From an uncultured Chloroflexota bacterium (GTDB taxonomy: Bacteria; Chloroflexota; Dehalococcoidia; GIF9; AB-539-J10), in assembly GCA_903884455.1 (NCBI GenBank), contig CAISEW010000015.1, positions 1 through 54,959 of the forward strand: a stretch of 54,959 bases of DNA, written 5' to 3'. Both the position numbers and the translations under genes were made by a program. A model generated the notes under the pieces. It searched no databases. It had not been told where the DNA came from and was given only the letters and a program-made list of their open reading frames with translations. Positions 1-8,642 of this stretch are shown in pieces (position 1 is the first letter of the stretch; the number at the start of each line of letters is the position of its first letter).

Positions 1-395
1 GCAATCAGACGGGCCATTAAATCAGCCTGATTGACTGCCACGTCTACTCCCATCACCGGTGTGAACATCCAGGCATTCTTGGGGTTATTCACACGGGCAA
101 CAACGCGTGGGACGTTGAACACAAAACGCGCCAAGTTGGTGACCACTAAATTCGTTTCGTCCTGGCCTGTAGTAGCTGCCACAACATCCACCCCCAAAAT
201 ACCCGCTGCCTCAAGCACGACTGGATCAGTTCCATTGCCCAGCGCGACTACATCAGCTGGCAGATCTTGCTGCAATCGGGAAATTTTCTCCCTCGCTGCC
301 TCAACGACCTTCACATTATATCCCTTTTCTAAGAGCAGTAGCGCCAGAGAAGTGCCGACTTTACCACCACCTACAATAATTATTTTCATGGCCAT
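1..395 (-). CDS. TrkA-type K+ uptake regulatory protein, NAD-binding domain (cut by window edge)
   Basis: Reading the minus strand from ATG at 395 gives a protein beginning MAMKIIIVGGGKVGTSLA, a Rossmann-fold GGGKVG nucleotide-binding loop, followed by an acidic position (VVEAAREK) and the RCK/TrkA pattern VVAATTGQDETN and NVPRVVARVNNPKN. It is still open at base 1, so only about 131 N-terminal residues are seen. GGAGG lies 7 nt before ATG 395. It starts 13 bp after the stop of a second TrkA-domain gene, so both belong to one minus-strand operon with the P-type ATPase. RCK proteins sit on the cytoplasmic face of Trk/Ktr K+ channels and sense NAD(H) or ATP/ADP. A TrkH-type membrane subunit may lie beyond the edge; that is inference. 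Confidence 0.85.
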   Translation of the reverse strand, partial: MAMKIIIVGGGKVGTSLALLLLEKGYNVKVVEAAREKISRLQQDLPADVVALGNGTDPVVLEAAGILGVDVVAATTGQDETNLVVTNLARFVFNVPRVVARVNNPKNAWMFTPVMGVDVAVNQADLMARLI

Positions 396-408
396 CTTGT
401 AACCTCCT

Positions 409-1059
409 TCATGCTAATCCCAACAAGGTTTTGAGACGGTCGGTAGATGTGGCCAACACCACCAGGTAGACTATGTCGCCCCAACAAAACTCTGTGCCCA
501 GCGTGGGTAGAAAGACCCGGCCACCCCGACTTATTGCCACTACATGGATTTCACCGCGTACTGTTAGTTCACTCACCGTCTGGCCAACCAGGAGAGGAGG
601 GATTTCTGTCGTTACAATATTTACCTCACCACTCCCCAAGTTGAGGATTGCATCCAACTGAGAGTAACAGAGAACTTCGGCCGCTTGGTTAATACCCCAG
701 ATTGTTGGGCTTATGGTGTGCAATCCCAATCGTCCGTAGATATTGGCTTTGCGCGGGTCATAAAGTCGTGCCACAACCCTGGGCACACGAAATACTTGGC
801 TGGCAACGCGGCCGATTACGACATTGACATCATCGCTGGCTGTCAAGGCGGCCAGACCATCAGCCCTCTCAATACCAGCAGCCAGAAGCACCTTACGGTC
901 AAGTCCAACACCTTCAATAACCTCACCTTTGAACGAGGGCCCTAACCGCTCGAAGTTAGTGGGGTCCTTATCAACAACAGCTACCGCATGGCCGCGCTGA
1001 CTCATGGTCAATGCCAATCCAGCCCCCATCCGGCCACAACCAATAACAATAATCCTCAT
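409..1059 (-). CDS. TrkA-family K+ transport regulator (RCK_N + RCK_C)
   Basis: About 216 residues: N-terminal Rossmann fold (MRIIVIGCGRMGAGLA, then VVDKDPTNF), the RCK pattern LTASDDVNVVIGRVA and VPRVVARLYDPRK, and a C-terminal TrkA_C-like domain (SELTVRGEIHVVAISRGGRVFLP). The start is chosen at ATG 1059 because AGGAGGT (1067-1073) is 7 nt upstream of it; a GTG at 1068 and an ATG at 1065 are too close to that site. The upstream P-type ATPase stops at 1065, so the two are translationally coupled. Two successive TrkA-type proteins suggest a two-subunit RCK assembly or one regulator per partner. The link to the ATPase is inferred from the operon only. Confidence 0.88.
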   Translation of the reverse strand: MRIIVIGCGRMGAGLALTMSQRGHAVAVVDKDPTNFERLGPSFKGEVIEGVGLDRKVLLAAGIERADGLAALTASDDVNVVIGRVASQVFRVPRVVARLYDPRKANIYGRLGLHTISPTIWGINQAAEVLCYSQLDAILNLGSGEVNIVTTEIPPLLVGQTVSELTVRGEIHVVAISRGGRVFLPTLGTEFCWGDIVYLVVLATSTDRLKTLLGLA

Positions 1060-1064
1060 ACGCA

Positions 1065-3881
1065 TCACCTCCTAAGAACGTATTTATTCCGCAGATGAAA
1101 TACTGCCTTGCGCAGTTCGTCAGCGAACAATACTATTGGACTTAAGGCAAGCAGAAAGAGCCAGTTGCTTGCCGGGAAACCTGCCGTGTGAAAGGACCGC
1201 TGGAAAAACGGGACATAGATGACTATGGACACGACAGCAAGAGCGACTGCCACGGCTACCCATATCAATCGGTTAGAAAATGGCTTGCTACGGAAGACAG
1301 AGGTATGCTCCGAGCGCTGGGCAAACAGATTGCCCATCTGGGTGACCACGATGGCAGCAAGAGTCATGGCGGTGGCCGATTGGTAGAGAAGCCCTTGTGA
1401 GGGTAAATCCAACCACTGGCCCCAGTAGCCATGCGTCCAATATTGAAAGTAGAAAGCTGCCACCGCCACCAAGCCCTGGACCAGGCCCAACCACACAAAT
1501 GCTCGCAGTAGAAGTGGACGAGTAATGATGTGCTCATTCAGGTTGCGCGGTGGCCTATCCATGATGCCCTCTTCCGGCGGATCAACTCCTAGGGCTAAGC
1601 CCGGCACGATATCAGCCCCCAGGTCGATGGAGAGAACTTCCATTACCGTGAGCCCCAGTGGAATTCGCCCACCGCTAAAGCCAAAGAAGACAAAGGGTGC
1701 AGCTTCAGCGGTGTTGTGGGTAAAGATATAGGTGACGAACTTCTTGGCGTTAGCGTAAACTGCCCGGCCTTCCTCGACCGCATTGACAATGGAGGCAAAA
1801 TTATCGTCGATTAGAATCATATCGGCTGTCTCTTTAGCTACATCGGTACCGGCAATGCCCATAGCCACACCGATATTCGCCTTTCTAAGTGCAGGCGCAT
1901 CATTGACACCATCACCAGTGACTGCCACGACATGTCCCATGTCCTGCAGCGAGCTGACTATTCGCAGCTTATGCCCTGGGGCAACGCGTGCAAATATGAC
2001 CTCACCCTGCAGCACTTCCTTCAGCGACTTATCATCCATGGCATCCATGTCAGAACCATTGATAATACGCGGCCGATCTCCCCTAATGATGCCAATGCGT
2101 CGCGCTATGCTTTCTGCCGTCAACCCATAGTCGCCAGTAATCATCACGATGCGGATGCCAGCACGGTGGCATTTCTCCACCGCCATCCTTACCTCCACGC
2201 GTGGTGGGTCCATCATAGCAGTCAAGCCCAGAAAAGTCAGGTCATGCTCAATAGCCTCTGGTGTATACTCTCCCACCAGTTGTGCCTTCACCGTCGGCTC
2301 CGGCAATGAGCGCATGGCAACAGCGAGCACCCTCAGACCCTCACGGGCAAAGTTGTCATTCGCTGCTAAGACCTTTGCCCGAAGACTATCGTCCAGCGGG
2401 CAGTCCCGTCCATCCATCCGTATATGAGTGCACAGCTCTAGCGTTTCTCTTGGCGCTCCCTTGACATAGGCCACCAGCGAATTTTGCACCCGATGAATTG
2501 TGCTCATCCGCCTGCGCCGCGACTCAAAAGATAGTTGACGCGCGCAGGGGTTTTGCTCCCTTTCAGTTTCGATGTTCAACTCGCCTTTGAGTGCTGCCAC
2601 CAGCAAGGCTGCTTCCGTGGGGTCGCCCAGCACTGTCCATCTGGTGGAACCATGGTTTGGCGGCAACAAACGCGCAGTGTTACATAGCGCACCTGCAACG
2701 AGCAACTGACGCAGGTCTCCAACCACCGGAACATTGACTGCGCGCCCATCGTCGAGGATATACCCCCTAGGCCCATACCCAACGCCCGTCACCTTGAGGC
2801 GTCGGCCAGCCAGCCACAGATCAGATACCGTCATTTCATTTTCTGTAAGTGTCCCGGTCTTGTCAGTACAGATCACCGTTGTGCAGCCCAGGGTTTCCAC
2901 CGCCGACAACCTCTTGATGAGCGCATGGCGTTTGGCCATGCGTTGTACTCCCATAGCCAGCGACAGGCTTACCGTCGGCAGCAAACCCTCTGGCACGAAA
3001 GCCACAATCATACCCAGAGCAAAAATGAAACTATCGGTCACGCTAAATGCAACTCGCAAAATCATCAGCATGGCAAAGAAAACCAGACCAATTCCGACTG
3101 CGAGGAATGTCACCCGCCTTGTCACATGGGTCAATTCTTTCTGTAGCGGACTGGGTTCATCTTTCACAGATTGCGTGAGGTGAGCGACCTTGCCAAACTC
3201 GGTGTGTGTGCCCGTGGCAAAGACAACAGCCATGCCTTCCCCAGCAACCACACTCGTGCCACCAAATACCAGGTTGCGTACTTCAAAACGAGATGGTACA
3301 GGCCGCAGGACAGCCTCTCTTATCTTGAGCACTGCATGCGACTCTCCGGTTAAGGTGGACTGATCCACCCGCAGCCCGGCCTCATCTACCAAACGTCCAT
3401 CGGCTGAGATATGGTCGCCTTCGGCCAGCAACATGATGTCGCCGGGCACCAGCTCTTCCGCCAGAATGCGTTGCTTTTCTCCATCCCGCAACACATTGGC
3501 ATAACTGGGAATCAGTTGACGCAGGGCTCTGATCGCTCTCTCTGCCCTGTATTCCTGCCAGAAACTGAATACACCGTTGATCACGTTAACCAGCCAGATA
3601 GCAATAGCCAGTTCGGGCATCCGGCCTATAAGAGCAATTACGCCACCAACCCACAACAGGATAGCCATCATGTGCGTGAAGTTAGCCAAGAACTGAAAGA
3701 TGAGAGGTTTTCCTCTGACCTCACGAATGACGTTGCTACCGAACTGTTGCAGCCGTTCCGCAGCCTCAGCCTGGGTGAGCCCTTGGGGTCGCGTGGCTAG
3801 GACCCCATAGACTTCTCGGATGGGCAATTTATGGATAGACTCCGTGGGACCCCCTTCCAGGGGTTTGTCTATTAACTTCAT
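1065..3881 (-). CDS. P2-type cation-transporting ATPase (Na,K-ATPase-like core)
   Basis: 938 residues, full length for a P2 ATPase. Visible in order: cation-ATPase N domain, TM pair near 65-105, actuator loop TLTGES, the M4 motif VPEGLLPTVSLSLAMG, phosphorylation site CTDKTGTLTENEMT (near 340), nucleotide-binding KGAPRE, hinge TGDGVNDAPALRKANIG, and a C-terminal six-helix region ending in NKYVLRR. PEGLLxTV followed by MAKRxxLIKRLxAVETLG resembles Na,K/H,K-ATPases more than SERCA-type PEGLPAVV, so monovalent cation transport is possible; substrate cannot be settled from motifs. It is first in an operon with two TrkA-type K+ regulators, which fits K+/Na+ homeostasis. No separate beta-type subunit is seen. 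Confidence 0.93.
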   Translation of the reverse strand: MKLIDKPLEGGPTESIHKLPIREVYGVLATRPQGLTQAEAAERLQQFGSNVIREVRGKPLIFQFLANFTHMMAILLWVGGVIALIGRMPELAIAIWLVNVINGVFSFWQEYRAERAIRALRQLIPSYANVLRDGEKQRILAEELVPGDIMLLAEGDHISADGRLVDEAGLRVDQSTLTGESHAVLKIREAVLRPVPSRFEVRNLVFGGTSVVAGEGMAVVFATGTHTEFGKVAHLTQSVKDEPSPLQKELTHVTRRVTFLAVGIGLVFFAMLMILRVAFSVTDSFIFALGMIVAFVPEGLLPTVSLSLAMGVQRMAKRHALIKRLSAVETLGCTTVICTDKTGTLTENEMTVSDLWLAGRRLKVTGVGYGPRGYILDDGRAVNVPVVGDLRQLLVAGALCNTARLLPPNHGSTRWTVLGDPTEAALLVAALKGELNIETEREQNPCARQLSFESRRRRMSTIHRVQNSLVAYVKGAPRETLELCTHIRMDGRDCPLDDSLRAKVLAANDNFAREGLRVLAVAMRSLPEPTVKAQLVGEYTPEAIEHDLTFLGLTAMMDPPRVEVRMAVEKCHRAGIRIVMITGDYGLTAESIARRIGIIRGDRPRIINGSDMDAMDDKSLKEVLQGEVIFARVAPGHKLRIVSSLQDMGHVVAVTGDGVNDAPALRKANIGVAMGIAGTDVAKETADMILIDDNFASIVNAVEEGRAVYANAKKFVTYIFTHNTAEAAPFVFFGFSGGRIPLGLTVMEVLSIDLGADIVPGLALGVDPPEEGIMDRPPRNLNEHIITRPLLLRAFVWLGLVQGLVAVAAFYFQYWTHGYWGQWLDLPSQGLLYQSATAMTLAAIVVTQMGNLFAQRSEHTSVFRSKPFSNRLIWVAVAVALAVVSIVIYVPFFQRSFHTAGFPASNWLFLLALSPIVLFADELRKAVFHLRNKYVLRR

Positions 3882-4378
3882 GGTAAGGTCCTGCTAGTTG
3901 AAATCGGGCATCAGTCTATCATACATTAGAAGGAATTGCATGAAGTACATTTCCTGTGGATGTGTTGACAGTTTGGAGTTCTGACAATGATGTAGCTATC
4001 AATGTTACTGGGGCTGAGAGTCCTAATTCGGCAAGTGCTAGAATCACGATTGCTTGGACAACTGCACCTTTGTCTGTTTTGTTACCTCATTACACAAACT
4101 GACGAAATGTTAACTAAGGGATAGCTTACGGGAGAAGTTATTTAGGAACCAAGTTGGTGGGCCTTGGGGAACAGTTCTCGAACTTTTGTGTGAGAAGAAG
4201 CTAATTCCGGCACTACATCAGTTGCTTGCTTCACATTTTTCTTAAATTCCTCTAGTGCTCATTTTCATTGCCGCCGCATTTACAATATTGAACCAGCCAA
4301 ATCATAGGATTACAATAGAAGGAATGAACATAATCGGTTCAGCTTAATTTTTGATTTGGAAAGAATAACAATCAAACG
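3882..4378. other. intergenic region between divergent P-type ATPase genes
   Basis: About 500 bp separating two divergently transcribed P-type ATPase genes. It must hold promoters for both. A TTGACA hexamer is present near 3964, but I could not pair it confidently with a -10. I see no gene and no recognisable M-box Mg2+ riboswitch. It contains one copy of a roughly 70-bp repeat (4161-4230) that recurs at 8180-8250. Confidence 0.5.
4161..4230 (+). repeat. direct repeat, left copy (flanks mgtA/corA-like pair)
   Basis: Imperfect match to 8180-8250 in the same orientation. Shared blocks include CCTTGGGG, ACAGT, CGAACT, GAGAAGAA and ATTCCGGC. The centre is a DNA palindrome with a single central base, GGGAAC-A-GTTCTC (4167-4179); the right copy has GGGGAC-A-GTCCCC, so symmetry is kept although bases differ. 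Confidence 0.6.
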
Positions 4379-7042
4379 ATGGCGAACAAGCAATACACTA
4401 ATAGGATAACAGCCGCCGAGCTCATCAAAACACAGGATGCTTTGTCTCTTGCTGCGGATGAGTTTCTTGGTCGGCTGGGTACTTCAGCAAACGGCCTGAC
4501 CGTTGAAGAAACAGAAAAACGGCTAGCAGTTTATGGTCCCAACGAGATAGTCAGCAAGAGAAAAAGACATGTTTTCCTTGAATTCCTCTCCCATTTCAGA
4601 AGCCCGGTAACCATCATACTTATAATTGCCGCTGTTATATCAGGTTTTTTGGGTGAACCGCTGAATGCTATCATCATCGTTTCCATTGTTTTAGTAAGCG
4701 TATCTCTCGATTTTACCCAAGAATATCGGGCAGGAAGAGCCGCCGAAGCGCTGATAAAGAGGGTGGCGACCACAGCCACCGTCTTGAGAAATGGTACCAG
4801 GCAGGATATTGAAATTTCGCAACTGGTGCCAGGGGACCTCATCTTACTCTCTGCCGGGGATATTGTCCCGGCGGACGCCAGAGCAATCTCCGCCAGGGAC
4901 TTCTTTGTCGACCAGTCGGCCTTGACTGGAGAATCCTTTCCGGTAGAAAAGACTGTGGAACCTGTCCAAGACACGGCTATCGCAGACTCGAATAAATGGA
5001 ATAACTATCTGTTTATGGGTACCTCGGTCACCGCCGGTACAGCTACTGCAGTCATAGTCAAAACCGGCAGTTCTACGGAGTATGGGGAAATCGCCAAAAA
5101 GAGCGCCGAGAGGAAGCCGGAGACCGATTTCGAGGGAGGACTGAGGAGGTTTGGTTATCTCATCATGCAGGTCACCTTTGTCCTCATCATCGCGGTCTTC
5201 TTCATCAACGCTCTGTTCAAACGCAGTGTCATTGATTCTCTGCTCTTTTCAGTGGCCCTGGCCGTCGGCCTGACGCCGGGACTGTTGCCGGTAATCCTCT
5301 CCATCAACCTCTCTCGAGGCGCAACAGCCATGTCCAGAAAAGGCGTCATCGTCAAGCGCCTGGTTGCAATACAGAATTTTGGGAGTATGGACGTCCTGTG
5401 TTGTGACAAGACCGGAACTTTAACGGAGAACAGGGTCACTCTCATACGCCATGTCGACATAGAAGACAAGGATTCCAACAAAGTATTGCTCTACTCAGTT
5501 CTGAACAGCCACTTCCAGACCGGGCTGCGCAGTCCGCTAGATGAAGCTATACTCCAGCACCGGGAAATAAGCACCGACCAGTACCATAAGATTGATGAAA
5601 TCCCCTTTGACTTCGTCCGCAAGCGGCTTTCCATCGTAGTCAAAGCGAATGGGGAGAATCTTCTCATTACCAAGGGAGCCCCTGAGGAAATCGTAAAGGT
5701 CATTTCACAGTATGAGTTGAATGAGTCGGTCTATGGGTTGACGGTTGATGCCAGTAGTAAAATCGAAAAGGAATACCGCGATTTAAGTTCCCGGGGGTTC
5801 CGTGTGCTGGGCGTCTGTTATCGAAAAGTAGATAGTAAACCTCTCTATTCTGTTCCTGATGAAATTGATATGATTTTTCTGGGTTTTATTGCCTTCGTTG
5901 ACCCGATTAAGGAAACCGCCGGAGAATCCCTGGAATTATTGAGAGGCGCCGGCGTTAAACTTAAGATTCTGACCGGTGATAATGAAGTTGTGTCGGGTAA
6001 GGTTTGTGACCAGCTTGGTTTCCAGGTCTACCAGTACCGTCGTGGGAAAATATATGATGAGCGGACTCACTCTCTCAGGCGAACTATTGAAACCGAGCCC
6101 ATCAACATTGTACAAGGTAGCGAAATTCAAAACATCGCTGACGATGCACTAGCCCAGATTGTAGAGAAGGCAGACGTCTTCACAAGGGTTACTCCCGGGC
6201 AAAAGAACCGCATCATGAACGCGCTGAAGGCTAATGGACACGTAGTAGGTTACCTTGGAGATGGCATCAACGACACCCCATCAATGAAGGTCGCGGATGT
6301 CAGCATTTCCGTCACCAATGCCGTGGACATTGCCAAAGAATCGGCGGATATCATACTCCTGCAAAACGATTTGAAAATAATCGCCGATGGTGTGGCTGAA
6401 GGCCGGAAGACCTTTGGCAACACCATGAAGTATATCCAGATGGCCATCAGCTCCAATTTCGGTAACATGTTCAGCGCTGCCGGTGCTTCACTCTTCTTAA
6501 GCTTCCTGCCCATGCTACCTGTCCAGTTGCTCTTAAATAACCTGCTTTATTCCTTCGCGCAACTAACTCTCCCCGCAGACAATGTGGACCAGACTTCTAT
6601 TCAGCAGCCGCAGCGATTGGGGACTTCTTTTATCCGGAATTTCATGGTCGCCTTCGGTCCGGTCAGCTCTATTTTCGATTTCGCCACCTTTTTCGTCATG
6701 CTGTACGTCTTTAGAGCCACCGCACCCTTGTTCCAGACAGCCTGGTTCGTAGAATCGCTGTTCACTCAGTCACTGGTGATATTTGTCATCAGGACCAGGA
6801 CGATCCCCTTCTTCCGGAGCAAGCCGAATAAATTACTTCTGGTTAACATCATTATTGTTCTGGCCCTGGCGATGGTGCTGCCATTTACGCCATTGGGCGG
6901 CAAGATTTTTGGCTTCGTGCCCCTTCCGATGACTTTCTTGCTCGTGTTGGCAGGCTTTATCGTGATCTATTTGGGGCTGACCGAACTTATGAAAAAGTGG
7001 TTCTATCGCCGGTTTGCCAATGAAAGTAAAGCGACGGGTTAA
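4379..7042 (+). CDS. mgtA: magnesium-translocating P-type ATPase (MgtA/MgtB type)
   Basis: 887 residues, normal for P3B Mg2+ ATPases that import Mg2+ at the cytoplasmic membrane. Visible: N-terminal cation-ATPase domain, VDQSALTGESFPVEK actuator motif, GLTPGLLPVILSINLSRGA followed by VIVKRLVAIQNFGSMD, phosphorylation site CCDKTGTLTENRVT (near 344), KGAPEEIV, hinge LGDGINDTPSMKVADVSISV, then SSNFGNMFSAAGASLFL and LPMLPVQLLLNNLLY, characteristic of MgtA rather than Ca2+ pumps. It is convergent with a CorA-like gene only 30 bp downstream, suggesting a Mg2+ transport module. No strong Shine-Dalgarno is evident before ATG 4379. Confidence 0.93.
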   Translation: MANKQYTNRITAAELIKTQDALSLAADEFLGRLGTSANGLTVEETEKRLAVYGPNEIVSKRKRHVFLEFLSHFRSPVTIILIIAAVISGFLGEPLNAIIIVSIVLVSVSLDFTQEYRAGRAAEALIKRVATTATVLRNGTRQDIEISQLVPGDLILLSAGDIVPADARAISARDFFVDQSALTGESFPVEKTVEPVQDTAIADSNKWNNYLFMGTSVTAGTATAVIVKTGSSTEYGEIAKKSAERKPETDFEGGLRRFGYLIMQVTFVLIIAVFFINALFKRSVIDSLLFSVALAVGLTPGLLPVILSINLSRGATAMSRKGVIVKRLVAIQNFGSMDVLCCDKTGTLTENRVTLIRHVDIEDKDSNKVLLYSVLNSHFQTGLRSPLDEAILQHREISTDQYHKIDEIPFDFVRKRLSIVVKANGENLLITKGAPEEIVKVISQYELNESVYGLTVDASSKIEKEYRDLSSRGFRVLGVCYRKVDSKPLYSVPDEIDMIFLGFIAFVDPIKETAGESLELLRGAGVKLKILTGDNEVVSGKVCDQLGFQVYQYRRGKIYDERTHSLRRTIETEPINIVQGSEIQNIADDALAQIVEKADVFTRVTPGQKNRIMNALKANGHVVGYLGDGINDTPSMKVADVSISVTNAVDIAKESADIILLQNDLKIIADGVAEGRKTFGNTMKYIQMAISSNFGNMFSAAGASLFLSFLPMLPVQLLLNNLLYSFAQLTLPADNVDQTSIQQPQRLGTSFIRNFMVAFGPVSSIFDFATFFVMLYVFRATAPLFQTAWFVESLFTQSLVIFVIRTRTIPFFRSKPNKLLLVNIIIVLALAMVLPFTPLGGKIFGFVPLPMTFLLVLAGFIVIYLGLTELMKKWFYRRFANESKATG

Positions 7043-7072
7043 TTCTGGCACCAATAACTATAGGTTGCTTTT

Positions 7073-8020
7073 CTAAATCAAATGCTTGCGGCGCAAAAAA
7101 TAGAGTATTGCGCCGATAAGCGCCGCAATTATCAATAATAACCCTGCAAAGGTCTGAAGGCTGCCTTTCTCCAAACCTCCGGGTAAGATGAGGTAAATAC
7201 AAGCAACAACCACAAAGGGCAGCCCAATGGCTAATAAAATAGCAATGGCGCGGATAGCACGGTTGGAACGGTAACCACTCAGGAGATAATCCGAGTCTTT
7301 GAATACCTCTATTACCTCTTTGTATTCATCCAGGGTATTACATACTTTGTTCACATGGTCCATCAGGTCACTAAAATAGAGGGTCAAATCTATCTTAGAA
7401 TACGGCTTTAGTTTAGCTTCCAGTTCCGCGAGAAGCGCTCGGGTCGGGAACATCACTTGTCTCTGGTCAATAATGTCTCTCCTGAGACTGCTCAATGGGC
7501 TGGCCACTTCAACATCTTCCCGGAAGACACCCTCTTCGATATCTTCCATTAAGCCGAGAATCTTGTCCAGTACCTTAAAATACTGGTCTATTGTCCGGTC
7601 AAATATCTGGTACAGCAAGTAGCCAGAGCCCTGGCTCAAATACTGCTCACGAGTTTCCACGTTAGTTTCGCACTCCTGGAATAGCTCGCCCGCGACCTTA
7701 AACTCCGGAGGTCTGATTGTCACCAAGTAATTAGGGCCAACAAATGCTGACCATTGTTTCCTTGAACTTACCCGCCTCGCTTTCTCAAATACTGAGAGAT
7801 GAAAGATAACAAAGAGGTATTCCGGGTATTCTTCTATTTTGGAAACCTGCCGGGGACTCAAAGCGTCCTCAATATCCAGAGGGTTGAAACCATAATGCTC
7901 CACTAAATACTTCGCTGCTTCTTTGGTCGGTTGAATGATATCAACCCACGTGAAGTCCCCGGAGGTTATTGTCTTTATGTTAACCTGGTTCTCTTTGGTA
8001 ACTTTATTGGATTTGGCCAT
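7073..8020 (-). CDS. CorA-family divalent cation transporter-like protein lacking the GMN signature
   Basis: 315 residues with CorA architecture: a long cytoplasmic alpha/beta and coiled-coil N-terminal part (RQYLSQGSGYLLYQIFDRTIDQYF, LEDIEEGVF, RRDIIDQRQVMFPTRALLAELE, LMDHVNKVCNTLDEYKEVIEVF) and two C-terminal helices followed by a basic RRK tail. The usual YGMN at the end of TM1 is replaced by CIYLILPGG, so the canonical selectivity signature is absent. It may be a GMN-less subfamily, an altered transporter or an accessory. It is convergent with mgtA. ATG 8020 has only a weak ribosome-binding site. Confidence 0.82.
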   Translation of the reverse strand: MAKSNKVTKENQVNIKTITSGDFTWVDIIQPTKEAAKYLVEHYGFNPLDIEDALSPRQVSKIEEYPEYLFVIFHLSVFEKARRVSSRKQWSAFVGPNYLVTIRPPEFKVAGELFQECETNVETREQYLSQGSGYLLYQIFDRTIDQYFKVLDKILGLMEDIEEGVFREDVEVASPLSSLRRDIIDQRQVMFPTRALLAELEAKLKPYSKIDLTLYFSDLMDHVNKVCNTLDEYKEVIEVFKDSDYLLSGYRSNRAIRAIAILLAIGLPFVVVACIYLILPGGLEKGSLQTFAGLLLIIAALIGAILYFLRRKHLI

Positions 8021-8179
8021 TCCCGACTCCTTTGATAATACTCACCATTTTTATCATAAGCTATGCTGTTTTACAGATGATATTAGGCTTACTTACGTGG
8101 AACTCGGTCTTATTATAGGAGTATTCTTGCCAATTCAGCAACTTTGAACAGGAGATAACCACTTTCCACGGAAGGTGAG

Positions 8180-8250
8180 CCCTTGGGGGACAGTCCCCGA
8201 ACTCTTGTTTGAGAAGAAAGGGCTGATTCCGGCTTTGCAGTAGTTACTCG
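8180..8250 (+). repeat. direct repeat, right copy (flanks mgtA/corA-like pair)
   Basis: Second copy of the element at 4161-4230, same orientation, with the palindromic core GGGGAC-A-GTCCCC (8186-8198). It lies about 160 bp downstream of the CorA-like start and runs into the PrsW remnant. Together the two copies bracket the mgtA/corA-like pair. Confidence 0.6.
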
Positions 8251-8520
8251 TCTCCCGCTGGACACGCAGCCTGGACCGGGCTGGTATGCTCTGTCATTTG
8301 GCGAGAGCGGGCACGAGGTCGTTCAATATTAAATCGCATAGTTATTGGAATGTTTGTATTAGTCGTAATGTTACACGCTCTCTGGGATTTCTTTGATATT
8401 CTCCCAGCACAAACTCCGACCTGGTCAGTTATCTCCAACTTGGCAAACCTTGCCATTGCTGCAATAAGCCTAGTTCTCCTCCTTCGGCGGATACGCGAGT
8501 CAGCTCAGGTTACCACCTGA
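8227..8520 (+). pseudogene. C-terminal remnant of a PrsW-family intramembrane protease
   Basis: The + strand frame from 8227 to the TGA at 8518-8520 is open for 97 codons but has no plausible start in its first part. It reads SPAGHAAWTGLVCSVIW and later MLHALWDFFDILPA, then a hydrophobic helix and RRIRES. GHAxWTG and HALW are late motifs of PrsW (glutamic-type) proteases. The N-terminal half with the EE metal/catalytic motif is missing, so this looks like a truncated relic. The 5' break coincides with the repeat at 8180-8250. Confidence 0.6.
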
Positions 8521-8524
8521 GCTG
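8501..8524 (+). terminator. hairpin at the end of the PrsW remnant
   Basis: Perfect 10-bp inverted repeat CAGCTCAGGT / ACCTGAGCTG with a 4-nt loop (TACC). It overlaps the stop of the PrsW remnant, as expected for a leftover terminator. No U-run follows, so Rho-independent function is uncertain. Confidence 0.45.
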
Positions 8525-8642
8525 GTAGGCTGTATACAGACTTGAATATGCGAAAAATGGGGTGGGGGGAAGATTATAAATGTGGAGCTTCCCTTTTTGG
8601 CATCGCCTGGAGAAAATACACCACTGTCGCAGGTTTGCGAAC

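Noticed and set aside
1783-2309. Long open frames on the + strand opposite the P-type ATPase
   Set aside because: They mirror a clearly conserved minus-strand protein with full catalytic motifs; no own ribosome-binding site or family pattern.
3882-4378. Mg2+-responsive (M-box) riboswitch before mgtA
   Set aside because: No conserved M-box core could be identified in this AT-rich region.
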